From Paenibacillus sp. Soil766 (GTDB taxonomy: Bacteria > Bacillota > Bacilli > Paenibacillales > NBRC-103111), in NCBI RefSeq assembly GCF_001428105.1, contig NZ_LMSJ01000060.1, positions 141,307 through 205,306 of the forward strand: 64,000 nt of DNA, given 5' to 3'. Position 1 is the stretch's first letter. Every line of letters starts with the position of its first letter. A program made the position numbers and the translations under genes. Below are positions 18,411-27,200 of this stretch, in pieces. Under the pieces are notes generated by a model. The model did no database searches, was not told where the DNA came from, and saw only the letters and a program-made list of their open reading frames with translations.

Positions 18411-18840
18411 GTAAGTCGATTTTTTCGACTTACAGCACCGCAGGGGCCTGTTTTTCTCGTGTAAGTCGATTTTTTCGACTTACAGCACCGCAGGGGCACT
18501 GTTTTTCTCGTCTAAGTCGATTTTTTCGACTTACACGCCCGCAGGGGCACTGTTCTTTTCGTGTAAGTCGATTTTTTCGACTTACAGCACCGCAGGGGCC
18601 CCTGTTTTTCTCGTGTAAGTCGATTTTTTCGACTTACAGCACCGCAGGGGCACTGTTTTTCTCGTGTAAGTCGATTTTTTCGACTTACAGCACCGCAGGG
18701 GCACTGTTTTTCTCGTGTTAGTCGATTTTTTCGACTTACAGCACCGCAGGGGCACTGTTTTTCTCGTGTTAGTCGATTTTTTCGACTTACATCACCGCAG
18801 GGGCCCTGTTCCTTTCGTGTAAGTCGATTTTTTCGTCGAT
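18411..18840. repeat. Tandem hairpin array A, nine units of 51 bp
   Basis: Nine copies start at 18411, 18461, 18512, 18563, 18615, 18666, 18717, 18768 and 18819. Each has the core AAGTCGATTTTTTCGACTT (7-bp stem, T5 loop), with outer GT/AC pairs, and a 28-base spacer containing CACCGCAGGGGC and TTTTTCTCG. Units 7 and 8 carry GTTAG instead of GTAAG; unit 9 decays. It fills most of the gap between gerC and lutR (18356-18953). An open frame through it is periodic and is not a gene. The T-loop hairpins may terminate transcription from either side. Confidence 0.95.
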
Positions 18841-18899
18841 CTCATGCGCGGCATGGGTCTTTGAGGGTGAGTTTGGGTCACCAGCCCCATTCTCATACC

Positions 18900-18947
18900 A
18901 AAAAAGAGGCCTCCCCCTCAACTCATCGAGTTGTGGGAAGCCCCTCC
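18900..18947 (-). terminator. Terminator of the lut operon
   Basis: A long imperfect stem pairing the segment around GAGGCCTCCCCCTCAACTC with GAGTTGTGGGAAGCCCCTC. On the minus strand it ends in TTTTTT. It starts seven bases after the stop of the FadR-type regulator. Confidence 0.8.
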
Positions 18948-18953
18948 GGCTAC

Positions 18954-19661
18954 TCATATATATTTGATCAAAATACTTTCCACATGCTCCAAATGCTCGC
19001 GCATCGCCTCTGATGCCAGCACCGGATCTCCGCTGAGGATCGCTTCATGAATCACTTTATGCTCCTTCAAAAGCTGGACAGCCACTTCCTGATTCGCATA
19101 GAGCTCCGCGCGTCGAATATCGCGAATCATCATTTCCATCGCATTGCGGATCGAGTCACACGTCTGCACCATGATGGCGTTATGCGTCGCTTGCACGAGC
19201 AGCTCATGAAAGGCAAGATCGGTTCGTTCACCCTCCGCATCATCGCCAACAGAATTCTCCATGTCTTGCATGATGCGCTCCAGCTGAGCTAAGTCCTCCG
19301 TCGTTCGTTTCCGCGCAGCAATGGCCGCGATCGATATCTCGAGAGATTGCCGCACTTCCATGAGCTCCAGAAGCGTGGTTCGATTCATCCGCAGCGATGT
19401 CCACTCGGGCAATGAAACCTCCGCTGGCGCCTGCCGAATGACACGACAAGCACCGCCTTGGCGAATCTCAATGAGGCCCATCGCTTTCAATGCGCTGAGG
19501 GCTTCCCGCATCGTGGAACGACCGACGCCGAAGCGATCGGACAGCTCTTTGGTAGAAGGAAGCTTATCGCCCATCTTCAACTGACCCTGTATGATCATCT
19601 CTTTGATCTGCTGAGCAATCTCATCATAGTGATTCTGTTTCTGCAGCTTCGTAACTTCCAT
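18954..19661 (-). CDS. lutR: FadR-subfamily GntR regulator of lactate utilisation
   Basis: A 235-aa protein. An N-terminal winged helix (about 12-75, with LPSTKELSDRFGVGRSTMRE) is followed by an all-helical FCD ligand domain (about 95-225). As the fourth gene after lutA, lutB and lutC, it most likely represses that operon and is released by lactate. A perfect FadR-type operator (TTGTCAGACAA) lies upstream of lutA, supporting autoregulation. Start ATG 19661 follows AGAGGT and lies 13 bases after lutC; the longer frame from 19721 would overlap lutC with no ribosome site. In B. subtilis lutR is not in the operon, so the layout differs. Confidence 0.85.
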   Translation of the reverse strand: MEVTKLQKQNHYDEIAQQIKEMIIQGQLKMGDKLPSTKELSDRFGVGRSTMREALSALKAMGLIEIRQGGACRVIRQAPAEVSLPEWTSLRMNRTTLLELMEVRQSLEISIAAIAARKRTTEDLAQLERIMQDMENSVGDDAEGERTDLAFHELLVQATHNAIMVQTCDSIRNAMEMMIRDIRRAELYANQEVAVQLLKEHKVIHEAILSGDPVLASEAMREHLEHVESILIKYI

Positions 19662-19674
19662 ATGAATACCTCTT

Positions 19675-20415
19675 CTATCCGATAAGTAGCACGTGCACAA
19701 TCCCTGGACCGTGAACACCAATCGTCAAATCGTTCTCAATGTCCGCCGAGCGGCTTGGACCCGAGATGAAGTGAATGCCGGCAGGCAGGTCTTCCCTTGC
19801 TATCTGATCGAGTGGGGCGAGAATTTCGCCTAGTCTCGTTCGCAATCGTTCAATCGGCAGCAAGACGATCAGTGCCGTAGGGAGCAAACTCACCGAGCGG
19901 CCCTTCTCTTTCGATGATAACACAGTTAGAGAACCTGTGTAAGCCGCTGCATGATCCGCTAGGACAATCCCCAGATCGGCATTCGCTGCACTAGCCTTCC
20001 AGTTCGTATCCTCATCGGTATTCCAGATCGAGAGGTTGACACCGGGAAGAGCTTCATCTAGTTCCAGCGCATGTAATTCCGCTTGGTCCTGATGGATAAC
20101 TCGTTTAACACTTAACATGCTCACGAGTTCTTGAATGGTTGCCTTCGCCGCTTCCATCGAAGGTACTCGGACGACGTGCCCGCCTGCGGCATGGAAGTTC
20201 GCTGTGAAGTTCTCGATGCGTTCTTCTGGAGACCAGTTGAACGTTTTCCAGCTATCTGAAGCCCCTTGGAAAGGATGGGCTGGCTTCTCCGTCACCCGTG
20301 CGCGCCCCAGCTTCTGGGCGATGCCCTGGATGAAACGCTCCTGCTCAGCCAGCGATTGTTGATCCAATGCCGTTAATTTCTCCTGCCACTCAGGCGTTAT
20401 ATCACGTTTAGCCAT
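19675..20415 (-). CDS. lutC: Lactate utilisation protein C
   Basis: A 246-aa LUD-domain protein, matching the family's roughly 240 residues. It contains the GIVLADHAAAYTGSL and SGPSRSADIEN segments characteristic of LutC/YkgG. It is the third part of the LutABC complex that oxidises L-lactate to pyruvate. The ATG at 20415 has GGGAGGAC ahead of it and overlaps the lutB stop by eight bases. The longer frame from 20541 lies wholly inside lutB and is rejected. Confidence 0.92.
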   Translation of the reverse strand: MAKRDITPEWQEKLTALDQQSLAEQERFIQGIAQKLGRARVTEKPAHPFQGASDSWKTFNWSPEERIENFTANFHAAGGHVVRVPSMEAAKATIQELVSMLSVKRVIHQDQAELHALELDEALPGVNLSIWNTDEDTNWKASAANADLGIVLADHAAAYTGSLTVLSSKEKGRSVSLLPTALIVLLPIERLRTRLGEILAPLDQIAREDLPAGIHFISGPSRSADIENDLTIGVHGPGIVHVLLIG

Positions 20416-21931
20416 GATGATGTCCTCCCTTTCCTCCCTTTTTACCTCGTGCAGCCAGTGCTTCCGCCAACCTTGCTTGAATCGCAGGATCAGCCTCTGT
20501 AAGACCATGGCGAATTTCTTGCTCGAGTGTTTTCCAGCCATCTCGGAAGGATGCCTTCGGCAGGCTTGGCGTCACTCTGTAGGAGTTCCAACCTTTGAGC
20601 GGCCCTACCTTCAGACGGATGCCGCCGTCGCGAACGACGAGCTTTTGACCGATGCGCCCCAGCTTGAGAACCGCGTTCATACGCTTCGAGTTCCCCATCA
20701 GCGCAGCAAAGCCCTTCATTCCCGCGGCCTCGATCTTATCACCATGGCCGCTTTCGACCTTGCGGCGGCGCAGCGACACGAGCATGTCGTGCAGCGGGAT
20801 CTTCACTGGGCATGCTTCATAGCAGGCACCGCAAAGACTTGAAGCGTTGGCGATGTCGTCCCATTCCGCCACATTTTTCTTGAGCGCCGGCGTAAGCACC
20901 GCGCCGATCGGGCCGCTGTACGTGCCGCCATAGGCATGACCACCAATATGGCGGTACACCGGGCAGGCGTTCAGGCAAGCACCGCAGCGGATGCAGTTAA
21001 GCAGCTCTTGGAACTCGGGATCACCGAGCTGCTGCGAGCGCCCGTTGTCTACGATGATGATGTGCATCTCTTCCGGACCATCGGCATCTGCGTCTCTTCT
21101 TGGACCTGTGATACCGGACATGTACACGGTCAGCTTTTGCCCTGTTGCAGAACGTGGGAGCAAGGTCGCCATGACCTCAAGATCCGACCACGTCGGGATA
21201 ATACGCTCCATCCCCATGAGCGTGATTTGCGTCTTAGGCACCGTTGTGACCATGCGGGCGTTGCCTTCATTTTCGAACAAGACCATCGATCCGCTCTCCG
21301 CAATGGCAAAATTGCAGCCCGTCATCCCGATATCCGCTTCTAGGAATTTCTCTCTTAATTTCTTACGAACGTAGCCAGCCAGAATCGTCGTGTCGGGAGC
21401 CAACGTTTCCCCAGCATCTTTGGAGAGCAGGTCAGCGATCTGGTATCTATTTTTATGAATCGCAGGAATGATGATATGGGACGGCGTCTCGTCCGCCAGC
21501 TGAATGATGTACTCGCCTAGATCCGTCTCAATCGCTTCAACACCAATCGAGGCAAGCGCTTTGTTCAAATGCAGCTCCTCCGTCACCATCGACTTGGATT
21601 TGACGACCGATTTGGCTTGTTTGGCTGCTGCGATTTCCAGGGAAATTTTAACTGCTTCTACATCTGTATCGGCAAAATGCACATGAACCCCGTTCGCTCG
21701 CGCATTATTCGCAAACGTCGTTAAATAATAATCCAAATGCGCGATCGTATGCAGCCGAATTTGTCTGCCGCGTTCGCGCCAATCATCCCAATTGCCGTGA
21801 TCGGCCGCTGCTTTCAGTTTACCGCCGCGAAGCCGCTCAGTCGTAAACTTCACTGCTTTACGAAGAAACTCATCGTTCAGCGCGAGGTCTGCCCGTTCCT
21901 TAACTGTTGACTTAGTCGTCGTGTGACTCAT
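20408..21931 (-). CDS. lutB: Lactate utilisation iron-sulfur protein B
   Basis: A 507-aa protein with a LUD domain and two 4Fe-4S binding motifs, CIRCGACLNACP and CGACYEACP. It is the electron-transfer subunit of L-lactate oxidase/dehydrogenase complex LutABC in the cytoplasm. The C-terminus is longer than B. subtilis LutB and ends in a Lys/Gly/His-rich tail (GGKGGHHHG). Its start overlaps the lutA stop by four bases (ATGA). Confidence 0.94.
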   Translation of the reverse strand: MSHTTTKSTVKERADLALNDEFLRKAVKFTTERLRGGKLKAAADHGNWDDWRERGRQIRLHTIAHLDYYLTTFANNARANGVHVHFADTDVEAVKISLEIAAAKQAKSVVKSKSMVTEELHLNKALASIGVEAIETDLGEYIIQLADETPSHIIIPAIHKNRYQIADLLSKDAGETLAPDTTILAGYVRKKLREKFLEADIGMTGCNFAIAESGSMVLFENEGNARMVTTVPKTQITLMGMERIIPTWSDLEVMATLLPRSATGQKLTVYMSGITGPRRDADADGPEEMHIIIVDNGRSQQLGDPEFQELLNCIRCGACLNACPVYRHIGGHAYGGTYSGPIGAVLTPALKKNVAEWDDIANASSLCGACYEACPVKIPLHDMLVSLRRRKVESGHGDKIEAAGMKGFAALMGNSKRMNAVLKLGRIGQKLVVRDGGIRLKVGPLKGWNSYRVTPSLPKASFRDGWKTLEQEIRHGLTEADPAIQARLAEALAARGKKGGKGGHHHG

Positions 21932-22656
21932 GCTCGCTTCACCCCTTCATATAGCAGCTCAGCTAGATGCATCACCTTCACCGGCTCATTCCGATAGCGC
22001 AAATTGCCCGCAATATTCATCAAACAAGCCAAATCCAGACCGACGAGCACCTCAGCCTCAGTTTCCTTCACATGATCGACCTTCTCCTGCACCATCGCAC
22101 CGGAGATGTCCGCCATCTTCACCGCAAAGGTTCCACCGAATCCACAGCAATCTTCTGCAAAAGGAAGCGGCACAAGCTCCAAGTCTTTGACACCTTGGAG
22201 AAGAGCGAGCGGCTCTGACTTCACGCCGAGCAGCCTGCTTCCGTGGCAAGACGGATGGTACGTTACTTTATGTGGAAACACAGCGCCCAAGTCTTCGATG
22301 TTTAGAACATTGACGAGGAACTGTGTAAATTCATACGTTTTGTTTTGAAGCTGTGTCGCTTTCTCCATCCACTCTGGTTCATCCTTAAATAAATTCGCAT
22401 AGTGATGAATCATATACGTGCATGAGCCCGATGGTGAAATCACAAAGTCACTATCCTCAAATGCGGTAAGAATCGTCTTCGCTGTTGCTCGCGCCTCATC
22501 CCAGTAACCACTGTTATAGGCAGGCTGGCCGCAGCACGTTTGCACCGTCGGCAATTCTAACAGGACGCCATAATGTCCGAGCAGACGCGCAATTGCCTCG
22601 CCAACCTTCGGATATAGTGCATCACTTAGACACGTAATAAATAAGGAAACCTTCAT
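21928..22656 (-). CDS. lutA: Lactate utilisation protein A (CCG-domain)
   Basis: A 242-aa protein with two cysteine-rich CCG domains (TCCGQPAYNSG and EDCCGFGGTFAVK). It binds an iron-sulfur cluster and works with LutB and LutC in lactate oxidation. I start at ATG 22656 (MKVSLFITCLSD), which matches the canonical LutA N-terminus; the upstream TTG at 22704 overlaps the operator. The ribosome site (GTGGGG) is weak. Confidence 0.93.
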   Translation of the reverse strand: MKVSLFITCLSDALYPKVGEAIARLLGHYGVLLELPTVQTCCGQPAYNSGYWDEARATAKTILTAFEDSDFVISPSGSCTYMIHHYANLFKDEPEWMEKATQLQNKTYEFTQFLVNVLNIEDLGAVFPHKVTYHPSCHGSRLLGVKSEPLALLQGVKDLELVPLPFAEDCCGFGGTFAVKMADISGAMVQEKVDHVKETEAEVLVGLDLACLMNIAGNLRYRNEPVKVMHLAELLYEGVKRA

Positions 22657-22693
22657 AAGGAGAAGCCCCACTTTCTTTCGATAACTTATCAGG

Positions 22694-22704
22694 TTGTCAG
22701 ACAA
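22694..22704. promoter_or_regulatory. FadR/LutR-type operator upstream of lutA
   Basis: TTGTCAGACAA is a perfect palindrome fitting the FadR-family pattern TnGTnnnACnA. It lies 38 bases before the lutA start, in the expected position to block transcription. The regulator at 18954-19661 is the likely ligand. Confidence 0.7.
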
Positions 22705-22717
22705 GTTGAGTGTAACA

Positions 22718-22745
22718 TAAACCCCCTCGTCTTGAGAAGGGGGTT
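22718..22745 (-). terminator. Hairpin after the DUF4177 gene
   Basis: An 8-bp stem (AACCCCCT / AGGGGGTT) lies about 20 bases past the DUF4177 stop and is followed on the minus strand by TTTATGTT. The T-run is weak, so read-through toward lutA is possible. Confidence 0.5.
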
Positions 22746-22764
22746 ATTGCGGATAGTCCGCGCA

Positions 22765-22947
22765 TTATCCAAGTTTCCGTTCAAAAATAATCTCATAGGC
22801 CATTGGCTTCCCATGACCGTTATAATTAGTTGGCAGTACCTGCACCAATCGCCAGCCCTCTTGGGCGTGCTCATCAATGGTTTCGCGATGCTTCGCCGAA
22901 CTGAAAAATCCACCTAGCGTCGTTTCGACATACTTATACTCGTACAT
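22765..22947 (-). CDS. DUF4177 small protein
   Basis: A 60-aa protein with the DUF4177 pattern: MYEYKYVET at the start and an EGWRLVQVLP segment in the middle. These are small soluble proteins of unknown function, widespread in Firmicutes. The ATG at 22947 has a strong GAGGGAGGG site; the longer frame from 23010 has none. It stands alone between the sialidase and lut operons. Confidence 0.82.
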   Translation of the reverse strand: MYEYKYVETTLGGFFSSAKHRETIDEHAQEGWRLVQVLPTNYNGHGKPMAYEIIFERKLG

Positions 22948-23036
22948 AGTATTCCCTCCCTCTACTACTAAGTATACTAGCATACGGTATGCGATATCCG
23001 TTCGCTTCACCTAATTTCCAATGATGGAATCGCTGT

Positions 23037-24137
23037 TCAAGAAGGCGCAGATCCCGCTAAAGGATCCAGAGATTGTTCCCCATTCGTCAGCCATTCCAAG
23101 TTAAATCTCGCTATTACCATAAAATGATACTTCAAATCGCCGTTCCATTTCTCATAATAGCAATAGATGGTTCGTTTGTCAGGACTGACCGCAAGATCCG
23201 AGTAAGCGGATCCCCCTGGAGCAATTACTTTGGAATACGTCCAAGACTTCCCTTCATCCACTGACATTTTCACGGATACATTGGACCTGTCTCTTGGGTT
23301 ATTCACATTCGAGAACAACAGCCTGTTCGTATCATACTCGCTCTGCTCTGTGAATCGCAGCAGGCTGCCACAAACTTTGGGGTCAGTCAAATCACTGACC
23401 AAAGCTGGAGCAGACCAATCGCTGCATCCGTTCGAGCTTGTGGCCACCGAGCGCATACAGGTATCCGCATCATTTCTCATATTGAGCATGACAGTCCCGT
23501 CAACCAGCTGTACGGCTGTTGTTTCATTGGGACTCGGTATCGCTGGTGTGTCCCAGATAATATCTCCCCGATGCCATGTTGCTCCACCGTCATCACTGTA
23601 GATCGTGGACACGACCGCAGGCGCATGGGAGGTATGCAATGAAAGCCAAACAGGCACGACCATTCTGCCGTTATATAACTGAATGCCATGCCCAGGCCCA
23701 GTTGCAATAACCGTCCAGGCATACTCGGATTTATACGCATCAAATACGGGTGTAATATCTACAGGAGATGTCCAAGTCGTACCATGATCCGTGCTTTTCA
23801 TATAGTAAGCTTGGTTATATTCCTTACAGTACAGAAAATGTACAGTCCCGCTATTCTTTTCTGCAATCATAACCGGATTGTTAATCGTATTGCCTGTAGA
23901 CACGCCGTCCACTAGCAAAACTCTGCTCTCCCACGTACTGCCGCCATCCATACTTCTTCTCATGTAGACGTCAATGATCGCCCAGTCGGATGTCCTCTTC
24001 CTCGCTTCCGTGTACGTAATCACCGTACCATTGCCAGTAACAACAATGCCGGGAATTCTGTACTGGGCATAGCCGTCAACCGTCGCCTCAAACAGAATCG
24101 TTTCATCATAAAATGGTGTTGCAACCTTATGCTGCAT
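23037..24137 (-). CDS. GH33 sialidase, catalytic domain only, no signal peptide
   Basis: A 366-aa six-bladed propeller. The full sialidase set is present: Arg27 in YRIPG, acid/base Asp51, Glu205, Arg221, Arg284 and nucleophile Tyr312. Asp-boxes include SMDGGSTW, STDHGTTW and SDDGGATW. It is closely similar to the catalytic part of the 974-aa sialidase at 38107-41031, and it stops precisely where that protein's linker begins (LDPLAGSAPS versus LDPLSGTAPT). It lacks the signal peptide, so it should be cytoplasmic unless exported in an unusual way. Start ATG 24137 follows AAGGAGG; the ATG at 24158 would include that site. It lies 80 bases after the giant SLH sialidase and is probably cotranscribed. 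Confidence 0.93.
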   Translation of the reverse strand: MQHKVATPFYDETILFEATVDGYAQYRIPGIVVTGNGTVITYTEARKRTSDWAIIDVYMRRSMDGGSTWESRVLLVDGVSTGNTINNPVMIAEKNSGTVHFLYCKEYNQAYYMKSTDHGTTWTSPVDITPVFDAYKSEYAWTVIATGPGHGIQLYNGRMVVPVWLSLHTSHAPAVVSTIYSDDGGATWHRGDIIWDTPAIPSPNETTAVQLVDGTVMLNMRNDADTCMRSVATSSNGCSDWSAPALVSDLTDPKVCGSLLRFTEQSEYDTNRLLFSNVNNPRDRSNVSVKMSVDEGKSWTYSKVIAPGGSAYSDLAVSPDKRTIYCYYEKWNGDLKYHFMVIARFNLEWLTNGEQSLDPLAGSAPS

Positions 24138-24171
24138 TTCAAAATTTCCTCCTTGCATGCTTATGTGATGA

Positions 24172-24206
24172 GAAGACCAACTGCCGATAAGGGCATATTG
24201 GTCTTC
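24172..24206 (-). other. Intercistronic hairpin between two sialidase genes
   Basis: A 9-bp stem (GAAGACCAA / TTGGTCTTC) with a smaller TGCC/GGCA stem inside its loop. No T-run follows, so it may be an RNA-processing or stability element rather than a terminator. Confidence 0.45.
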
Positions 24207-24217
24207 GAGGTTGTGTC

Positions 24218-27200
24218 TTACTGAATATCCAGCAGTCTGGATAAAATAACTGCTGCTTCCGCTCTCGTTGAGAGACTCCGCGGGGCAAATGTCACGTCAT
24301 CTACGCCTTGTAATAAGCGGTATTTCACACTGAGATCTGCAAAACGTCTTGCATATTCGGAGATCTGTGCAGCATCCTGGAACGTTTCGAGATATTTACC
24401 TGTTGCGGATGAAGCTTTTCCTAATTGATTTACAAGCACCCTTCCAATCATCACAGACATATCCTGTCTTGAGATGTAAGCATCAGGATCAAAGGTACCG
24501 TCACCTCTGCCTTCAATTAATCCAGCTTGAACAGCCGAAGATACCTCTTTGTAGAACCAATCACTCGATTTAACATCCTGAAAGCTGCTTACAGCGCCGC
24601 TGTCCATGAGTTTGAGCTCTCTGACCAGAAGTGCTGCGAATTGCGCTCTTGTTACATGACCGGAAGGTTGATATGCAGCTTCGCTTGTTCCAACGATGAT
24701 CCCCTTCGCCGCCATTGCCTCAATCGCGGACTTCGCCCAAACAGATCCGTCGATATCGCCAAAGCTCTTCGCATTCATTTTCACCGCATAATAGCTGAAG
24801 TGAGAAGTTGTAAAATAAACGGTCCCCGTTGCTTCATCATAGTTCCCTGCCATATTTTCAAGATCACCGTTGTCATTGATAAAAAATACCGTTATTTGAT
24901 CTGGTTTCTCGCCTGGCTTCAGGGTATAAGGCAGTGTGATTTCCACGGGCGTGCTGAAGGCGCTGAGCTTCTTGTCTCCGATCGCAGCTGTGAAATCGTA
25001 TACGGTATTGCCGTCTACTACTGACTTGATAGCCTCGGAAAGCCTGTCGGCGTCCAGCTTTTTAACTGCAAGCGAAACGGCTTCATGCCCTGCTGAGCGG
25101 AAAATTTCCGGTGCAAATGCAATCTTTGCAACCCCTGTATCGATGGCAATGCGATCAATCGCAAGCTCTTCCGCTTTGGCGATTAAGCCTGTAGGAAGCT
25201 TGGCTTCCACTTCTGTTACATTCGCTCCGGCTGCTGCTTTCATTTCCAGAACAGACGGAACTTTGACATCTGCATGTGCTGCAGCAAGCTCTTGGTTGAT
25301 TTCCTTCACCGTTTGCTTGATGATACCTAATTTGGCAGCAAGATCAGCTACAATGGAGTCCTCCACAACCAAACTGGATTTATGATCGGTCACGACTGAC
25401 GTTACGACCGTTACAGCTGTCTTTTGAATCGCCTTATTCGCTGCGTTGAGCAATGCATGGGCAATGGCGTTGATGTCGATGCCAGCTGCTTCTGCTGACT
25501 TGATAATCGTCGACGCGCTTTTAATTATCTCAACCGTCTTGCTTACGGCTGCCGCTGGGTCTTGAATAGCCTCAATCGCCTGAGCTGTTTCGTTAATAAG
25601 CTGCGCAGCCTGATGTACTGCGTCGGAGGCGGCAGCTTCGTTACCCAGTTTTACCAAAGTCTCTGCTGCCGTGGTCAAGCTGTCCTTCGTCTGCAGGCTT
25701 GGATCCGTGATAATGACTGGAGGCAGTTCCGTTGGCTGTTGGCTGCCTTCGTCTTCGCCATCAGTGCTTGCAATCACAAGCCCAGCGATTGCGGCTTGCA
25801 CGGCTGCCTTCACACGATCAATACCAGCTTGGGTAATAGCATCACTGTCAAGCTCTACCTCTGCGGCTGTCAGCGCCGCTTGCAGGGCAGCCCAACTGAG
25901 GGGCGTATACGTTGTTGCGTTATGCGCCTTTGCTTCGCCAATCTTGCTCACGAGATCCGTTGTATTCGCCGGCTGCCTCGACGCAAGCTCCTGTATGTCT
26001 GAGACACTCAGCCCGTAGTTGTACAAACGGATCTCGTCCATTTTGCCATTCCAAGGACGATTGGCTCCGCTTCCTGCTTTTCCAATTCTCAGAATATGAT
26101 TGCCATTAGATACGTTAAAAGGGGTCGAAACTTTGTTAGCCTTCTCTACGCCATTCACATAAATGTAGAGCTTATCTTGCTTTCGTTGGAAAGCTAAATG
26201 TGTCCATTGATTCGTACGTAGGGTTGAACTTGGCGTCCACATGGTCGTTTCTGCGCCACTAAAGCCAGTATTAAGCTGCACGGCATCACCCGAAGTGCGT
26301 GCCCACCATTGACTGACTGGATTCGAATTAGCACCGTACCAGAAGAGGAATCTGTCCCCATTTAATTGATTCGCATAAACCCAAGTCGTTACGGTAAAGT
26401 CACCCGTCCCGAATCGAATTCCCTCATCGGCGCCGGTAATATCGACAAAATCGGTTGCATTGTTGAATTGCAACGATTGTCCGATGTACCCTGGCGCATA
26501 GGAGGCACCATAGATGACTGCCGTGACACTTGCTGCTGCCGAAGAATCATAGACGCTATTGCTGCCGGAATGCTCGAATTTATAGTTGCCAATAAGTCCG
26601 ATTTGCTCAAACTTGGCAACAAGATGAACGTCTTCCGTGCCAAGTGTAAACGTGTACTCTTGCGTATCGCTTACGGTCGTGCCATTACGGGTCCAACCAA
26701 CGAATTTATATCCCGCGTCCGCTGTAGCATTCACAGTAACACTAGCCCCTTGGAGATACACCCCGCCTCCAACGACAGTTCCTCCGATTGTCGGTGACAC
26801 GGAAACGGTGTGGGAAATCGTAATCTCATAATTCGCAACAAGCTTAACCGCTTGTGATCCCATCGTAAATGTATAAGTAGGATTAGTGCTGACCTCACTT
26901 CCACCGGCAGTCCAGTTCACAAATCGATAGTTAGCGTTAGCTATAGCGGATACAGTCACGCTATCTCCTGTTGCAGCGTAACCGCCGCCGCCAGTCACGC
27001 TTCCTCCCTCTACAGGGCTGGCCGTTGCCGTTACCTGATAGCCAGGTACTAGAACCAAAATCATATCCTGCAAATTCGACTTCGCTTGATTCACACCCGA
27101 TTGCGAGATGCCATCGCTGTCCAGAAGCGCTTCAGCTGCCGCTAAAGCGGATTGAAGGTTTGCCCAGCTTTGCGCGGGATACTCGCTTTCAACTAGCGAT

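Noticed and set aside
17891..18499. Minus-strand open frame of 202 codons opposite gerC
   Set aside because: Antisense to the conserved GerC coding region and running into repeat array A; no recognisable motif.
18380..18721. Open frame of 113 codons across array A, and similar ones across array C (63597-63876)
   Set aside because: The peptides are periodic products of the 51-52 bp repeats, have no ribosome site and change frame with unit length. They are not genes.
18411..18840. Possible CRISPR array
   Set aside because: The spacers are near-identical between units, whereas CRISPR spacers are unique. No cas gene is present. The same applies to arrays B and C.
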